From positions 1 through 64,000 of the forward strand of contig NZ_JVVM01000020.1 in assembly GCF_001054325.1 (NCBI RefSeq): a DNA stretch of 64,000 nucleotides, written 5' to 3'. Positions within the stretch are counted from its first letter, which is position 1. The number at the start of each line of letters is the position of its first letter. This document shows, one piece after another, positions 18,046-26,584 of the stretch. This DNA comes from Corynebacterium vitaeruminis. Its GTDB lineage: Bacteria > Actinomycetota > Actinomycetes > Mycobacteriales > Mycobacteriaceae. The position numbers and the translations under genes are program-made. The notes under the pieces are model-generated. The model worked only from the letters and a program-made list of their open reading frames with translations, was not told the DNA's origin and ran no database searches.

Positions 18046-20166
18046 ATGGGGTCGTCAAAAGATTCCAGCGCGAGGGCAATAGTTGAAAACCTCGGTGGGC
18101 CCGGAAACATCACTAGCCTGACGCACTGTGCGACGCGTCTACGCTTTGAACTCGGTGATGTCTCCAAGATCAGCGAGGACAAAATTGACAAGGTGCCGGG
18201 CGTGCTCGGCGTCGTTCACCAGGGCGATAACCGCTACCAGGTCATCTGTGGCGGTGGTGTCGAGTCGATGTACACGGCAATTAAGCACCTGCCAGAGATG
18301 AAGGGGACAGGCGCAGTTGCCACTAAGTCCGATGCAGACGTAAAGGCAGAAGCCCGCTCGAAGGCACGCGGTAAGTACTCGTGGCTCGATAACTTCTTCG
18401 AGTACCTCTCCGATTCCTTCCGCCCGATTCTGGGCGTGCTGCTGGGTGCATCGCTGATTATCGCGATTGCCGCAGTTCTCGACGGCCTGAACATCGTCGA
18501 CTTCCGCGCTGAAGATAAGTCCGCCACCTGGATCTTTGTCGATGCCATGTGGCGCAGTGTCTTCTACTTCCTGCCAATCATGGTCGCCTACAACGCAGCG
18601 AAGAAGCTGCGGGTCGATCCGTGGCTGGGCGCAGCTATCATGGCTGCACTAATGACGCCAGAGTTTATGAGTCTGCAGGATACTGAGCGCTTCTCGGACA
18701 CTATCAAGACAGTCAACGAGGAGCTGGGCACCGAAACTTTCACCGCCAACATCTTCGGCCTGCCAATGCAGCTCAATGATTATGGCGGACAGGTCTTCGT
18801 ACCACTAATCATGGTGGCCATCCTGGCAGTGGTCTACCACGGTTTGAAGAAGGTCTTCCCGGAGAATGTGCAGATGGTCTTCGTGCCGTTTATCTCCATG
18901 TTGATTATGATTCCGCTGACCGCTTTCCTCATCGGCCCACTGGGCATCTGGCTGGGCAACGGCATCGGCTCTGGCCTAGCATGGATGAACTCGAACGCAC
19001 CGTTTGTGTTCGCAATTCTCATCCCGATGCTCTACCCGTTCCTCGTACCGCTTGGCCTGCACTGGCCACTGAATGCGCTGATGCTGGTCAATATCCAGAC
19101 TCTCGGCTACGACTTCATCCAAGGCCCGATGGGTGCCTGGAACTTCGCCTGCTTCGGCGCAACTGCCGGTGTGCTGGTTCTTTCCATGCGCGACCACGAC
19201 ACTCAGATGCGCCAAACTGCAACGGGTGCACTCGCTGCCGGTCTTTTCGGCGGTATTTCCGAGCCGTCCCTCTACGGTATTCACCTGCGCTTTAAGAGGA
19301 TCTACCCGCGTATGCTGCTCGGTTGTTTCGCCGGCGGTCTGACGATCGCCATCCTCTCCGCCCCGTACGGTGGCGTGACAACCAACGCCTTCGTCTTTAC
19401 CTCTCTGATTACCACTGTCGTGTTCAAGCCGATCTGGGTCTACTTGATCTCCATCGCTGTGGCGTTCTTCGTTGCCATGTTCGCCATCATTCTCACCGAC
19501 TACCGCACGCCAGAAGAGAAGGCTGAGGCCGAGGCCGCACGCGCCGCAGAGCTTGACGACGAGCCCAGCGACGACACCCGGGAAACTGCCTCAGGTGACT
19601 CCGCTTCCGCTCCCGCTGGGACTTCAGGCGAAAACGGCTCCGGCGTCGAGACTGCAGCTCCAGCGGCTGCAGCCGCTGGCGCAGGTGGTGTAGCAGCCTC
19701 CGTTGCTACCAAGCCCGCACAGGTGCAAGCCCCGGTTTCCGGTGAGGTTATCACTCTTGCCGAGGCCGGCGACGCGGTCTTCGCCTCCGGTGCTCTCGGT
19801 GACGGGGTCGGCATCAAACCGACCAGCTCCACCGTGGTCGCACCCGTATCCGGCACGCTGATGACAGTGGCCAAGACCGGTCACGCCTTCGGTATCAAGA
19901 CCGATGACGGTGTGGAGGTTCTCGTCCATGTCGGCATCGACACGGTCAAGATGGCCGGCGAGGGCTTCGATGTCCAGGTTTCCAAGAAGCAGCAAGTCGA
20001 GGCCGGCGATGTTCTCGCCGAGGTCGACTTCGACAAGGTCAAGGAAGCTGGATACTCCACCACGACGCTAATGACCATCACCAATACCAAGAAGATGACC
20101 AAGGTCACTCCGCTCACCGGCAACTCCGTCCGGGCCGGCGACACGGTCATCGAAGTTCAGCCATAA
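18046..20166 (+). CDS. bglF: Beta-glucoside-type PTS permease, EIIBCA
   Basis: It takes up and phosphorylates a beta-glucoside-like sugar. Domain order is B-C-A. EIIB has its phosphorylated cysteine C28 in THCATRLRF. The EIIC membrane domain (about residues 110-490) includes GGISEPSLYGI. An acidic/Ala-rich linker (about 490-560) follows, then EIIA with the phospho-histidine at about residue 628 (VEVLVHVGIDTVKMAGEGF). 706 aa; ATG 18046 with AAAGAAGG upstream. All phosphorelay residues are present. Downstream lie its antiterminator, HPr and Enzyme I. The exact sugar cannot be told from sequence. Confidence 0.93.
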   Translation: MGSSKDSSARAIVENLGGPGNITSLTHCATRLRFELGDVSKISEDKIDKVPGVLGVVHQGDNRYQVICGGGVESMYTAIKHLPEMKGTGAVATKSDADVKAEARSKARGKYSWLDNFFEYLSDSFRPILGVLLGASLIIAIAAVLDGLNIVDFRAEDKSATWIFVDAMWRSVFYFLPIMVAYNAAKKLRVDPWLGAAIMAALMTPEFMSLQDTERFSDTIKTVNEELGTETFTANIFGLPMQLNDYGGQVFVPLIMVAILAVVYHGLKKVFPENVQMVFVPFISMLIMIPLTAFLIGPLGIWLGNGIGSGLAWMNSNAPFVFAILIPMLYPFLVPLGLHWPLNALMLVNIQTLGYDFIQGPMGAWNFACFGATAGVLVLSMRDHDTQMRQTATGALAAGLFGGISEPSLYGIHLRFKRIYPRMLLGCFAGGLTIAILSAPYGGVTTNAFVFTSLITTVVFKPIWVYLISIAVAFFVAMFAIILTDYRTPEEKAEAEAARAAELDDEPSDDTRETASGDSASAPAGTSGENGSGVETAAPAAAAAGAGGVAASVATKPAQVQAPVSGEVITLAEAGDAVFASGALGDGVGIKPTSSTVVAPVSGTLMTVAKTGHAFGIKTDDGVEVLVHVGIDTVKMAGEGFDVQVSKKQQVEAGDVLAEVDFDKVKEAGYSTTTLMTITNTKKMTKVTPLTGNSVRAGDTVIEVQP

Positions 20167-20231
20167 TTGATTTCTAGGAGGCATACCGGCCTGAAATCCC
20201 TCAACTTATCGAGGAGTTCACGGTTACCGAC

Positions 20232-21491
20232 ATGGAAATCCTGAGAGTATTCAATAACAACGTGGTCCTGGCCAAGGACGCGACCGGCGAGAAAATCATC
20301 ACCGGCCGCGGCATTGGGTTCAAGGCCCGCCCGGGGCAGCCGGTTGATTCGAGCAAAGTTGTCCGAATCTTCGTCCCGGCAGAAGGCCGTGATCCGGACT
20401 ACATTGCCACGATGCTCACAGAAATTCCGTTGGCGCACATCACGCTTGTGACTGATGCGGTAATCGCGGCCGGTCTGCCGGAGTCAATGACGAAGAACGC
20501 TTCTCTTCTTGTGGCGTTGGCCGATCACATTGGTTTCGCCATCATGAGGGCAGCTAACGGACAGCGAGCTGATTACCCACTGCTCGCAGAAGTCAGCCAA
20601 CTTTATAGTGAAGAGTACGCACAGGCGCAGGCGATTTTGTCGCATATCAACCGCGCTCTCAATGACCGTCGTATAGCGCCACTGCCCCGTTCAGAAGCGG
20701 TGGCGATTACGTTGCATCTGGTCAATGCCGGTTTTGCCACGGGTGATCTGAGCTTCACCTACACCATGACGGGCGTGCTGCAGCAGCTGCTAACAATCAT
20801 CGAAAGCGATTTTGGTATCGCGCTGGCGCCGGAGACTGTCAATGTGGGGCGCTTCATCACGCACCTGCGCTACCTGTTCGTACGGATTGCCAAGCATGAG
20901 CAGTTGAAGGACTACTCCTCCGCTATTGGCCAGGCCATCCGTGGCTCCTCCCCGGAGGCGTATCGCTGCGCTCAGCGTATCGCCGCGGTCATTGAACTGC
21001 GTCTGGGGTCGGGGTTGACGGAGGACGAAATCTCCTACCTCACCCTGCACATTGCACGCATTGTGCAGGCAGCGGCTGTATCTCCCACCGCCTCTGGGGC
21101 TAACCGGGGCGTGCGCAACGTCCGTGCTGAAAAAGCACCAGCGGACAGCGCATCTGTGGTGGGGTGTACAGGCACTGTGCCTGAGTCAGAAAATTTCACA
21201 CATTCGACCCGAAAGGATTCAACCATGATTACTCGCACCGCTACCATCGGTTCCTCCGTCGGCCTGCATGCTCGTCCGGCTTCCCTGTTCACTCAGGCTG
21301 CCGCTGAGTACGACTACGACATTGTCATTTCCCTGGACGACGAAGAGGCCGATGCCGCTTCGATTCTGGAGGTTATGACTCTCGGTGCTAAGCACGGCGA
21401 CGAGGTCACTCTGAGCTGCGAGGACGACTCCGCTGCTGCAGCTCTGGACGAGCTCGCTGCCATGCTCGAGCGCGACCTGGATGCCGAGTAA
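20232..21491 (+). CDS. LicT-type antiterminator fused in frame to HPr
   Basis: Residues 1-55 form the CAT RNA-binding domain (MEILRVFNNNVVLAKDATGE). Two PTS regulation domains follow (about 65-170 and 175-280) with the expected histidines, for example in LPRSEAVAITLHLVN and SYLTLHIARIV. After a linker without a stop codon (about 285-331) the frame continues into complete HPr with GLHARPAS. The unbroken frame predicts a 419-aa fusion. A second start with its own ribosome-binding site at 21225 could also yield free HPr. In normal systems these are separate proteins and HPr phosphorylates the PRDs. A sequencing error removing a stop is possible but would need a specific base change. ATG 20232 follows GAGGAG at a long 15-nt spacing. 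Confidence 0.85.
   Translation: MEILRVFNNNVVLAKDATGEKIITGRGIGFKARPGQPVDSSKVVRIFVPAEGRDPDYIATMLTEIPLAHITLVTDAVIAAGLPESMTKNASLLVALADHIGFAIMRAANGQRADYPLLAEVSQLYSEEYAQAQAILSHINRALNDRRIAPLPRSEAVAITLHLVNAGFATGDLSFTYTMTGVLQQLLTIIESDFGIALAPETVNVGRFITHLRYLFVRIAKHEQLKDYSSAIGQAIRGSSPEAYRCAQRIAAVIELRLGSGLTEDEISYLTLHIARIVQAAAVSPTASGANRGVRNVRAEKAPADSASVVGCTGTVPESENFTHSTRKDSTMITRTATIGSSVGLHARPASLFTQAAAEYDYDIVISLDDEEADAASILEVMTLGAKHGDEVTLSCEDDSAAAALDELAAMLERDLDAE
21225..21491 (+). CDS. ptsH: Phosphocarrier protein HPr (internal start in the LicT-HPr frame)
   Basis: An 88-aa HPr with phospho-histidine H15 (VGLHARPAS) and Ser46 in ASILEVMTLG, both at canonical positions. It carries phosphate from Enzyme I to EIIA. 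The ATG at 21225 is preceded at ideal spacing by GAAAGGA (21211-21217), which argues that HPr is made as a free protein even though the frame is continuous with the antiterminator upstream. The protein is very acidic. Confidence 0.85.
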   Translation: MITRTATIGSSVGLHARPASLFTQAAAEYDYDIVISLDDEEADAASILEVMTLGAKHGDEVTLSCEDDSAAAALDELAAMLERDLDAE

Positions 21492-21579
21492 GCCCAGCTA
21501 CAACACTCCTGGATAACACCACGGCACACCACGACCGACGGGTCTCCCCGCAGAGGTCCCGAAAAGGAGATCGGAAGCA

Positions 21580-23271
21580 ATGAACGAACAGCACACTGTC
21601 ATCTATGGCATCGGTGTCTCGACCGGTACGGCCAGCGCTGAAGTAGTAAAGGTACTCCCCGCTCCGGGAGTTGATACCCAAGAGCCGTCGTCGACCGACC
21701 CTGTCGCCGATGGTGAGCGCGTCCGCGCAGCGATGGCCAACGTCGCAGAGTCGCTGAAGAAGCAGGCTGAGCATTCCAGCCCGCAGGCGCGTCCGATTCT
21801 GGAGGCCACTGCGCAACTGGCTTCCGATAGGGCACTCGCCAAGGCTGTGGTGAAGAAACTCAAGGCGGGCTCCGGCGTCACCCAGGCAGTTCACGATGCC
21901 GTTGAAGACTACGCGCAGCTCCTCGCAAGCCTCGGCGGCTACATGGCTGAACGTGTCACCGACCTCTACGATGTTCGCGACCGCACGATTTGCGAGCTGC
22001 GCGGCCTGCCAAAGCCGGGCGTCCCGGATGTCTCCACCCCCACTATTCTGCTTGCCGACGATCTCGCTCCCGCCGAAACCGTGGGGCTTGATCCCGAGTT
22101 GGTCGTAGGCATCGCCACCGCTGGTGGCGGGCCTACCAGCCACACGGCTATCCTCGCAGCTCAGCTGGGCATTCCGGCCGTCGTTAAGGCGAAGGGCGTC
22201 ATGGAACTTGAGGCCGGTACCTTTGTCGCCATTGACGGTGGCGCCGGTGAGGTGATTGCGAATCCGACCGCCGATGAGGTCGCCGAGTTGGAAGAGCGCG
22301 CTCGTCGCCGGGAAGCCGCCCTGGCACAGTCTGTGGGCGCAGGCAAGACCGCTGATGGTTACCCTGTGAATCTGCTGGCCAACATTGGTACGGCGGAAGA
22401 TGGTGAGTCTGCAGCAGCGCAGGATAATGAGGGCACTGGCCTGTTCCGTACTGAGTTCCTTTTCCTCGACCGCGACAAGGCTCCGAGTTTGGAAGAACAA
22501 ACGGAAACCTACACTCGTGTGCTGAAGGCATTCGGTGAGCGACGCGTGGTTGTGCGCACACTGGATGCGGGTGCGGATAAGCCGCTGAGCTTTGCCGACC
22601 TAGGCGAGGAAGAAAACCCGGCGCTGGGTCGCCGCGGACTGCGCCTGTCACAGGCTCGGGAAGATCTGCTGGATACGCAGCTAGATGCACTCGCCGCTGC
22701 GTTTGAAGCTACCGGCCGAAAGGCTGACCTGCGGGTTATGGCTCCAATGGTCGCAACTGTCGAAGAGACGAAGTGGTTTGCGGACAAAGCGCGTGAGCGT
22801 GGCTTGCCGAAGGTCGGCATCATGATTGAGGTGCCCGCTGCGGCAATCCGGGCGAAGCAGCTGCTATCGATTGCGGACTTTGCCTCGATTGGTACTAACG
22901 ATTTGTCGCAGTACACCATGGCCGCCGACCGCATGCAGGGGGCTCTAGCGGATCTCCTGTCTCCGTGGCAGCCGGCGGTGCTGCAGATGATTAAGTCCGC
23001 GTGCAAGGGCAGCGATGCTACCGGCAAGCCCATTAGTGTCTGCGGTGAAGCTGGCGGAGACCCGCTGCTGGCACTGGTCTTGGTTGGCCTCGGTGTGAGT
23101 TCGCTGTCCATGGCCTCCAAGAAGGTGCCGGCTGTCCGCGCCGCTCTCCGCCTCCACGACCGCGCTACCTGCCAGCAGATGGCAGCATACGCTGTCGATG
23201 CCGAAACTGCGGCCGATGCGAAGGCCGCAGTGACCGCACTGGTGGATCCGAAGGTAAAGGATCTGCTGTAG
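21580..23271 (+). CDS. ptsI: PTS Enzyme I
   Basis: Phosphoenolpyruvate-protein phosphotransferase, the entry point of the PTS; it autophosphorylates on histidine from PEP and passes phosphate to HPr. The active histidine is about residue 188 in GGGPTSHTAILA. The PEP-binding barrel contains GLFRTEFLFLDRD, ALGRRGLR, GIMIEVPAAA and the catalytic cysteine region SVCGEAGGDPLLA. 563 aa, normal length. Strong AAGGAG before ATG 21580. Last gene of the cluster, followed by a strong terminator. Confidence 0.96.
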   Translation: MNEQHTVIYGIGVSTGTASAEVVKVLPAPGVDTQEPSSTDPVADGERVRAAMANVAESLKKQAEHSSPQARPILEATAQLASDRALAKAVVKKLKAGSGVTQAVHDAVEDYAQLLASLGGYMAERVTDLYDVRDRTICELRGLPKPGVPDVSTPTILLADDLAPAETVGLDPELVVGIATAGGGPTSHTAILAAQLGIPAVVKAKGVMELEAGTFVAIDGGAGEVIANPTADEVAELEERARRREAALAQSVGAGKTADGYPVNLLANIGTAEDGESAAAQDNEGTGLFRTEFLFLDRDKAPSLEEQTETYTRVLKAFGERRVVVRTLDAGADKPLSFADLGEEENPALGRRGLRLSQAREDLLDTQLDALAAAFEATGRKADLRVMAPMVATVEETKWFADKARERGLPKVGIMIEVPAAAIRAKQLLSIADFASIGTNDLSQYTMAADRMQGALADLLSPWQPAVLQMIKSACKGSDATGKPISVCGEAGGDPLLALVLVGLGVSSLSMASKKVPAVRAALRLHDRATCQQMAAYAVDAETAADAKAAVTALVDPKVKDLL

Positions 23272-23289
23272 AGCGACGGAAACAATACT

Positions 23290-23340
23290 GAGCCTGGAGC
23301 ACACACTCGGTCAGCGAAATGTGTTCCAGGCTCTTTCTTT
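23290..23340 (+). terminator. Terminator of the PTS cluster
   Basis: Long stem GAGCCTGGAGCACAC with GTGTTCCAGGCTC (one bulge), then CTTTCTTTTC. Confidence 0.85.
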
Positions 23341-23732
23341 TCGCTCCCTGAGATACCACAGGCGGAAAACTTTCTGGGCGATTTCTTGATTTTCCCTCTC
23401 TTGAACGCCCCATTAGGATAAATAGAGTGCCTTCGTCAGCACCACCAATGCTGCCGAAGCCCTTCAATAATTCAAAAAGACGGCTCATACAAGCCGCAAC
23501 TTAATTCACGCATCAGGCTCCACCCAGCCCGTGAAAACTCATAATTTCAAATTAAAAGTGTCAGTTTTCGACATCGTGGCCCTTCATCTATAGGGGCACA
23601 CGAACTGCAATTGCGCTGATGTGATGGGCGTTTGCGCCACAGCAGCGCCGGCAACAACGGCGTCGCCACAGCAGCAGGCAGCATCGCCCTTGACCTTTTG
23701 GGCGAAAATAATTTAGAAAGAACACAATTCTC
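23341..23732. other. Region upstream of brnQ
   Basis: About 390 nt. The last part (23625-23717) contains a 30-codon open frame in the same frame as brnQ and ending 15 nt before it, plus GC-rich self-complementary stretches (GGGCGTTTGCGCC). No other gene is supported. Confidence 0.4.
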
Positions 23733-25136
23733 ATGACCAAGTCGAGCGGAGTGGAGTCCCCGAAGTCTTTCGCTTCCATCATCGTTGTTACAGCCCTCAT
23801 GCTGTTTTCAATGTTCTTCGGCGCGGGCAATCTTATCTTCCCGCCGAAACTCGGGGTGGATTCCGGTATTAACTTTGGCCCTTCAATCACTGGCTTCCTG
23901 CTCACGGGTGTGGCATTGCCAGTTCTGGCCATCATCGCCATCGCCATTTCAGGCAACAACCTGCGTGACCTTGCTTTCCGCGCAGGCCGCATCTTTTCCC
24001 TGGGCTTCCCAGTAATCGCATACCTCTCCATCGGTGCTTTCTACGCTCTGCCGCGTACGGGTGCCGTGTCGTACGAAACCGGTGTCCAGCCGATTTTCGG
24101 CAGCGATTCGCTGGCCGTCGCTGCAACTTTCTATTTTGTTTTCTTCGGTATCGCCTTAGCCCTCGCGTGGAATCCGAGTGAAATTGTGTCCAAGCTGGGC
24201 AAGATTCTCACCCCTGCACTGCTGATTCTGTTGGTTGTGCTGGTCGGATTGTCGGCATTTAAATTCGACGCCACTCCAGCTGCACCAATTGAAAAGTACT
24301 CCTCTACCCCCTTTGCCTCCGGCCTGGTCGAGGGCTACCTCACCATGGACTCCATTGCTGGCCTGGCATTCGGCATTATTGTGATTTCCGCCCTGCGCGT
24401 CAGCGGCGTCCCCGAGGGCAAGCGCATGGTTCGCGGAACCATGATTGCAGGACTGTTCGCCGGTATCTTGCTGGCTATCATCTACCTGGGTTTGGGCTAC
24501 GTCGGCCAGGTGCTGCCGAATGCCGCGTCATTCGACAACGGCTCGGGCATCCTCGCTGAGGCTTCTAAGCAGGCCATGGGTCAGGGCGGTCAGATTGTCT
24601 TCGGTCTCATCGTTCTGCTGGCCTGCATGACCACGGCCGTCGGTCTGATTGCCGCAACCAGTGAGTTCTTCAATCTGCTGCTTCCGGGGGTCAGCTACAA
24701 GGTCTGGGCAGTTATCTTCACAGTCATGTCCTTCGCAATGGCCACACAGGGCCTGTCGCAGGTACTGGCGATTGCCGCACCAATCATCACATTTATCTAC
24801 CCGCCGGCTATCACGCTGATTGCGCTGACACTTCTCGACCCGCTGATCTCCTACTCCTTCAAGCTGTATTACACCTACCGCCTGGGTGTCTGGGTTGCCA
24901 CCGTCTGGTCAGGTATCTCGGTGCTCTCCGGCTTGGGTGTTGGTGGAACTGCGCTGGCGGACTTCCTCAGTCTTGTACCGGGCCAGGCCATTGAGTTCGG
25001 ATGGTTCCTGCCAACTCTGGCAGCGGCGGTGATCGGTTACGCAATTGACGTCGTCACGCGAAAGCAGCGCGCACATCGCCCGGCGAGCGTGCTTGACGAC
25101 GCTGCCGCCGAAGAAGAGGTAGCCGAAAGGGCGTAA
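23733..25136 (+). CDS. brnQ: Branched-chain amino acid transport system II carrier
   Basis: A cation-coupled LIVCS-family permease for Leu, Ile and Val (and Met in C. glutamicum). The hallmark is the N-terminal MLFSMFFGAGNLIFPPKLG; about 12 hydrophobic segments follow to residue 440. An acidic cytoplasmic tail (ASVLDDAAAEEEVAERA) ends the 467-aa protein. ATG 23733 has only a weak AGAAAGAA upstream. Transcribed separately from the PTS genes. Confidence 0.92.
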   Translation: MTKSSGVESPKSFASIIVVTALMLFSMFFGAGNLIFPPKLGVDSGINFGPSITGFLLTGVALPVLAIIAIAISGNNLRDLAFRAGRIFSLGFPVIAYLSIGAFYALPRTGAVSYETGVQPIFGSDSLAVAATFYFVFFGIALALAWNPSEIVSKLGKILTPALLILLVVLVGLSAFKFDATPAAPIEKYSSTPFASGLVEGYLTMDSIAGLAFGIIVISALRVSGVPEGKRMVRGTMIAGLFAGILLAIIYLGLGYVGQVLPNAASFDNGSGILAEASKQAMGQGGQIVFGLIVLLACMTTAVGLIAATSEFFNLLLPGVSYKVWAVIFTVMSFAMATQGLSQVLAIAAPIITFIYPPAITLIALTLLDPLISYSFKLYYTYRLGVWVATVWSGISVLSGLGVGGTALADFLSLVPGQAIEFGWFLPTLAAAVIGYAIDVVTRKQRAHRPASVLDDAAAEEEVAERA

Positions 25137-25216
25137 AACCACACCCGGTTATTTGCGTTGCATAACGTAAATACCGCACGCTAGAGAAGTAAATTCCATC
25201 CGAACAAGGATTGACT

Positions 25217-26461
25217 ATGAGTACCCGAATGCGTTTTACGCAAACGCTTCTTTTCCGCGTTATTGTCGCGATTATTCTGGGCATTATCTGCAGCTTTTTC
25301 TTCCCGGAATGGCTGGCACGAATTTTTGTCACCTTCAATGGTCTGTTTGGTAACTTCCTGGGCTTCTTTATCCCGGTGCTGATTTTTGCCCTGATTACGC
25401 CGGCAATCGCCAGCCTGGGGCGTGGCGCCGGGAAGTGGCTGGGTATTACCACTGCTATCGCCTACGGCTCGACGGTGTTTTCGGGCTTACTGGCCTACGC
25501 TGCCACCCAGGGCCTCTACCCTTGGCTGCTCGGCTCTGATCAGGCCGGTGCATCGGTCGACATTGATGAAGGCGCATTGGAGAGCTTCTTCAATGTGGAA
25601 ATGCCACCGCCGTTTGATGTCATGACCGCCCTGCTGCTGGCTTTTACAGTCGGAGTAGCGATGACCACCGTGAAGTCCGACTCGCTCTTCCGCGGTGCGA
25701 CGCAGCTGCGCGAAGTAATCATGAAGATCATCTCGGCATTTATCATCCCGCTGCTGCCGATTTACATCTTCGGCATGTTCCTGGCGATGGGTATGAACGG
25801 CAACCTGACCACGACGCTGTCCATGTTCTTCAAGGTGCTCGTTCTGGCTGTTATCGGCACCGTGCTCCTGTTGGCTATCCAGTTCTCCATCGCGGGCGCT
25901 ATCGCTGGACGCAGCCCGTGGAACTCCTTGAAGAATATGCTGCCGGCATACGCCACCGCTCTGGGTACGTCGTCCTCGGCCGCCACTATTCCGGTGACTT
26001 ACAAGGCTGCGCTGAAGAATGGTGTTTCGGAGAAGGTCGCAGGCTTTACCGTGCCGCTGTGCGCAACCATTCACCTGGCAGGTTCGATGATGAAGATTAT
26101 CCTGTTCGCGTTTGCGGTGATGTTCATGGCGGACAAGCCGGTTTCGCCGGGCATGGCCGTGGGCTTCATCCTCACGTTGGGCATCACCATGATTGCTGCT
26201 CCGGGTGTTCCGGGTGGCGCAATTATGGCCGCTGTCGGCGTGTTGCAGTCCATGCTGGGCTTCGATCAGGAGCAGGTCGCTTTGATGATTGCCGCCTACA
26301 TCGCCATCGACTCCTTCGGCACCGCATGTAATGTCACTGGTGACGGTGCAATTGCCATGATTGTTAACCGCTTCGCTAAGGACGATGTCATCGACCGTTC
26401 CGAAGAGCTCAGCTTCGACGCTGAAGAGGCCAATTCCGCATCTTCCGCAACCGAGGCCTAA
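25217..26461 (+). CDS. Dicarboxylate/amino acid:cation symporter (DAACS family)
   Basis: A secondary transporter of the glutamate/C4-dicarboxylate/serine-threonine symporter fold. Visible signatures: the serine-rich hairpin motif ATALGTSSSAATIPVT, the loop GSMMKIILFA, and GVPGGAIMAAVGVLQSMLG with DSFGTACNVTGDGAIAMIV at the substrate and cation sites. 414 aa. ATG 25217 follows AAGGA at 7 nt; the in-frame TTG 6 nt earlier is unlikely. Substrate unknown. thrC follows on the same strand after 123 nt. Confidence 0.88.
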   Translation: MSTRMRFTQTLLFRVIVAIILGIICSFFFPEWLARIFVTFNGLFGNFLGFFIPVLIFALITPAIASLGRGAGKWLGITTAIAYGSTVFSGLLAYAATQGLYPWLLGSDQAGASVDIDEGALESFFNVEMPPPFDVMTALLLAFTVGVAMTTVKSDSLFRGATQLREVIMKIISAFIIPLLPIYIFGMFLAMGMNGNLTTTLSMFFKVLVLAVIGTVLLLAIQFSIAGAIAGRSPWNSLKNMLPAYATALGTSSSAATIPVTYKAALKNGVSEKVAGFTVPLCATIHLAGSMMKIILFAFAVMFMADKPVSPGMAVGFILTLGITMIAAPGVPGGAIMAAVGVLQSMLGFDQEQVALMIAAYIAIDSFGTACNVTGDGAIAMIVNRFAKDDVIDRSEELSFDAEEANSASSATEA

Positions 26462-26584
26462 CAGGCTTCGGGGTATATGTAAAAATTAAAGAAAACATCC
26501 ACCGGTCAAACCCCCGTCGCAATCTTTCAAGGTCTTTTCATAGGCCAATGTGGCGGGTGTTGGCATACATGTAAGGGGCCCGCC

